A DNA stretch of 15,359 nt, taken from contig DOIX01000001.1 of NCBI GenBank assembly GCA_003511885.1, positions 4,551 through 19,909 on the forward strand. The letters run 5' to 3'. Each line of letters starts with the position of its first letter. Position 1 is the stretch's first letter. Under the pieces are notes generated by a model that was given only the letters and a program-made list of their open reading frames with translations, was not told where the DNA came from and did not search any database. The DNA is from Cyanobacteria bacterium UBA11153 (GTDB taxonomy: Bacteria; Cyanobacteriota; Cyanobacteriia; Cyanobacteriales; Coleofasciculaceae). Below are positions 12,987-15,359 of the stretch, one piece after another. The position numbers were made by a program, and so were the translations under genes.

Positions 12987-15359
12987 CTACAGATAGATAA
13001 GGCGTTCTAGCCATTGCAAGAAGCTTTTAATTTCGGTTTGTTTTTGTTTATTGAGTTCGATCATTTGTTCGGCTAGATAGGCTAACAAATCGTGGATTAC
13101 ATCTGCTTCTTCAGGTTGTTGGCTGAGGTGATGTTTGACTTGAGCTAATATTGGATCGTGGTTGCCATTGTTTTGATATTGGTTGTAGAGTGCGATCGTA
13201 TTTTCTAGGGCTTTTTGGCGGCGCTCGGCTGGGGTGGTGAAGTTGAGGGAGGGGATAGGAATTGCATCTATCTCGTAAGGATTGACATGATTGGTTGTAC
13301 TTGTCAGATTAAATCTCCATTCTGCTAATTTTGAGTTTAATAAAGCAAGGACTGTGTAAAGGTTGTACTTGACATCAACAAAATAGGCAATAGTATCAGA
13401 ACAAAAGAAGCCTGGTTCTATGATTGTGGCAATAATTCGTCGATAATTATCAATCGCGGAACCTCTTTGATATCCAATTCTTTTTCTCAAATGATCCTGA
13501 GCTTTTGTACTCTGATTTTTTCCTCGTTCAGCGATAAAGCGTTTCTTGTCCAGATAAACTGGTTCTCCCTGCTTTGGTTCATCATAAAATTCATATCTAC
13601 CTATGTGCGCTCCACGAAGCACTAAGTCTCCAGGAGGACGATGGGATAAAAAAGTTCTAAATTGTTGATTAAACATAATTTCTCCAGGAGAAGGTGAACC
13701 AATTTTTTTAAATAGACATAATTTTTTATTTTCACAAATTTGTACAGCTAGTTTCCACTCTTTTTCATTAACTGTTGGTAGAGAAAGACTGTCTGGATTG
13801 AACTCTACTATTTCTTCTGATTTGGCATAGTATGAGGGAGAACTGTCAATAATCTCTTTTCCTGGATGTGTTCTGACTCGAAACTTAGTCCCCAAGTTAC
13901 GCTTAGATAAAATATATACGCAAGTTGAAAGTTTTGCCTCATAAAAAACCCGATTATGAGGATCGTCTTTTTGAGGAAAAGCTTCAATAATTCTCAAGTT
14001 TGTTGTTGTTAACAATTTACGCCTTAACTCGGAAGTAAAGCGATCCCCAAGCAGAGACATTGGCACAATAAAGCCTTGATAACCATCCATTTTTGTTTTA
14101 TCTATTGCACAGGCAATAAAAAGTCGGTATAAATTGACTCTAAAAGCTCTTGCTTCCCGATATAGTTCTGTTTTATCTATAAAGTTTTCTTCATCAATTA
14201 CTCTGCCAAGAGCATTTTGGGATAATTCATCATAAGGCGGGTTCCCCACTACTACATCAAATCCCGCATTCTCATGCCAACTCGCATTCTCCAAATCGAT
14301 AAACACCTCTGGAAACTCCAAATCCCAATGAAAAAAGCGCTTTTCCTCACTAATTTTTTGAGCATCCTCATAAACGGCTTTATCTTCCTTACTCATTTTC
14401 TTAGGATTAGGGGTAATCGCGCCATGCACACGCAAAAAATTATCCGCTTGTTTAACTCCAAAAAACTTAGCCACATAAATATCTAACAACCGCTTATAAG
14501 GTTTAGCTGCCTCATCAAAGGAACGAAATAACCTTTCGCTTTGCTCAACTTCGGCAAAAGTAGCATCACTCAAAACACTCACACCCCGCATGATTTCCGC
14601 TGCTTTCAATAACCCGACAAATGGACCAGTTAGTAAATTTAACTGCCCACTTTCTTCCTGCGCCATCTTTGCTTCTGCTTCTCTCGCCGTCGTACCTATC
14701 AGTGAATTACCACAGCGCAAATGATGATCTAAAAAACTCAACGGTGCGCCAATGGTAAAAGAATGTAACCATAAACTAACTTTAGCTAACTCTACTGCCA
14801 TTGGGTTTAAATCCACTCCATAAATACAGCGTTTCATCACCACCCTTTGCAAGAGTTGAGTGGGTTCTAATCTATCGGGATTAATTGTAATTCCCTGCTC
14901 TTCTAAGTTTTCTAAAATACTTTGGCGCGTTTGCTCTAGCATTGACAACACGGGATTATATTCGGGATATTCAGTTAAAATTCTGATTAACTCATCCGTC
15001 AAATAATCCACTGTTTCTACTAAAAAGTGACCGCTGCCCATTGCTGGATCGCATACTTTAATATCAAGTAAGGTACTTTGGGCTTGTTTCTCTAATCGTT
15101 GCAAATTTTTCCGCAATCCGTTAATACTTTGCACGCCTAATCGTTTATCTTGCATTTGGTTATGGAGTTCGGTAATTTGTACCATTAGTTCACCAAACCG
15201 CGCTTGTCGCTCTTCTAAAATTGGCTTTAGTGTATGGCTAACAATATATTTGACAATATAATCGGGAGTATAATAAGATCCAGTAGCTTTGCGATCGCCT
15301 TTATCATTTTCTAAATATACTTTCTCCCCCCCTTTATTAAGGGGGGGTTGGGGGGGATC
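12987..15359 (-). CDS. Eco57I-type (type IIG) restriction-modification methylase, 5' partial
   Basis: The frame is open to the right edge (791 codons present), so the N terminus is missing; a nuclease domain would be expected there. Residue numbers count from the edge. Seen: VYLENDKGDRKATGSYYTPD (14-33), the entry motif of these methylases; DPAMGSGHF (104-112), the SAM-binding motif I; GVDLNPMAVELAKVSLWL; NPPY (373-376), the catalytic motif IV of N6-adenine methyltransferases. The C-terminal part, from about 470, is more variable and ends with VLALLNSKLAEW and IDAIPIPSL, as in TaqI-like target-recognition domains. Internal methionines such as that at 15185 lie inside the conserved domain and are not the start. 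Likely role: sequence-specific DNA methylation and cleavage in phage defence. BREX PglX is a related alternative; no other BREX genes are visible. Confidence 0.9.
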   Translation of the reverse strand, partial: DPPQPPLNKGGEKVYLENDKGDRKATGSYYTPDYIVKYIVSHTLKPILEERQARFGELMVQITELHNQMQDKRLGVQSINGLRKNLQRLEKQAQSTLLDIKVCDPAMGSGHFLVETVDYLTDELIRILTEYPEYNPVLSMLEQTRQSILENLEEQGITINPDRLEPTQLLQRVVMKRCIYGVDLNPMAVELAKVSLWLHSFTIGAPLSFLDHHLRCGNSLIGTTAREAEAKMAQEESGQLNLLTGPFVGLLKAAEIMRGVSVLSDATFAEVEQSERLFRSFDEAAKPYKRLLDIYVAKFFGVKQADNFLRVHGAITPNPKKMSKEDKAVYEDAQKISEEKRFFHWDLEFPEVFIDLENASWHENAGFDVVVGNPPYDELSQNALGRVIDEENFIDKTELYREARAFRVNLYRLFIACAIDKTKMDGYQGFIVPMSLLGDRFTSELRRKLLTTTNLRIIEAFPQKDDPHNRVFYEAKLSTCVYILSKRNLGTKFRVRTHPGKEIIDSSPSYYAKSEEIVEFNPDSLSLPTVNEKEWKLAVQICENKKLCLFKKIGSPSPGEIMFNQQFRTFLSHRPPGDLVLRGAHIGRYEFYDEPKQGEPVYLDKKRFIAERGKNQSTKAQDHLRKRIGYQRGSAIDNYRRIIATIIEPGFFCSDTIAYFVDVKYNLYTVLALLNSKLAEWRFNLTSTTNHVNPYEIDAIPIPSLNFTTPAERRQKALENTIALYNQYQNNGNHDPILAQVKHHLSQQPEEADVIHDLLAYLAEQMIELNKQKQTEIKSFLQWLERLIYL
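15326..15356. repeat. In-frame G/C-run palindromic repeat at the right edge
   Basis: CCCCCCCTT-TATT-AAGGGGGGG (15326-15347) is a 9-bp hairpin, followed by tt and a second run of seven G. Read on the minus strand it stays in frame with the R-M gene and encodes DPPQPPLNKGGEK. Repeats of this type (translated PPLNKGG) are common in cyanobacterial genomes, to my recollection. The repeat may extend past the edge. Confidence 0.75.

Noticed and set aside
12987..15185. Start of the R-M gene at ATG 15185
   Set aside because: The frame continues upstream through the conserved GSYYTP motif, so the true start lies beyond the right edge.
12987..15359. Assignment as BREX PglX
   Set aside because: Methylase motifs are shared with Eco57I-type enzymes, and no BrxA/B/C, PglZ or BrxL gene is visible in the window.

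Overview
The window looks like chromosomal DNA from a cyanobacterium, probably one with a large, repeat-rich genome. The palindrome GCGATCGC (HIP1) occurs at least nine times (near 891, 3334, 4030, 4414, 7734, 10277, 10685, 11738 and 15291); one site per 65 kb is expected by chance. XisH/XisI proteins, a PEP-CTERM protein, heptamer repeats and DUF6745-type genes fit the same group. The genus cannot be read from the sequence.

Left part (1-7100) is mostly housekeeping or lineage-specific. Heptamer and nonamer tandem repeats precede a 778-residue TPR protein. Facing it is a 59-residue small protein with its own SD and a perfect -10 hexamer. Next come a 37-bp direct repeat and ilvD (dihydroxy-acid dehydratase, branched-chain amino acid synthesis), both small gene and ilvD on the minus strand. 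After a 496-bp gene-free stretch there is a secreted PEP-CTERM protein with a GEVED-type region, closed by a clear hairpin terminator.

Middle part (7100-9100) is accessory. A plus-strand run encodes an XRE/HigA-like regulator, a HicB-like antitoxin, a HigA-family antitoxin and a DUF4926-like protein. No cognate toxin is visible, and a 16-bp palindrome before the first gene is a candidate operator. A decayed minus-strand gene follows, abutted by a 133-bp element made of four hairpins arranged as an imperfect inverted repeat (REPIN-like).

Right part (9094-15359) is entirely minus strand. Five genes overlap one another end to end, from 12866 downwards: a 97-residue protein, a DUF6745 protein, a small antitoxin-like protein, a MazF/PemK toxin and FdhD. 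A xisH/xisI pair follows 21 nt later. This xisH is chimeric: its first 29 codons copy the start of xisI, as if a deletion between two tandem xisHI pairs had fused them. Upstream of this run lies the 3' part of an Eco57I-type (type IIG) restriction-modification gene. It runs off the right edge and carries an in-frame G/C-run palindromic repeat exactly at the edge.

Overall, 7.3-15.4 kb reads as a defence/toxin-antitoxin island that has undergone repeat-mediated rearrangement, beside ordinary metabolic genes. No tRNA, rRNA, complete insertion sequence or CRISPR array was seen.
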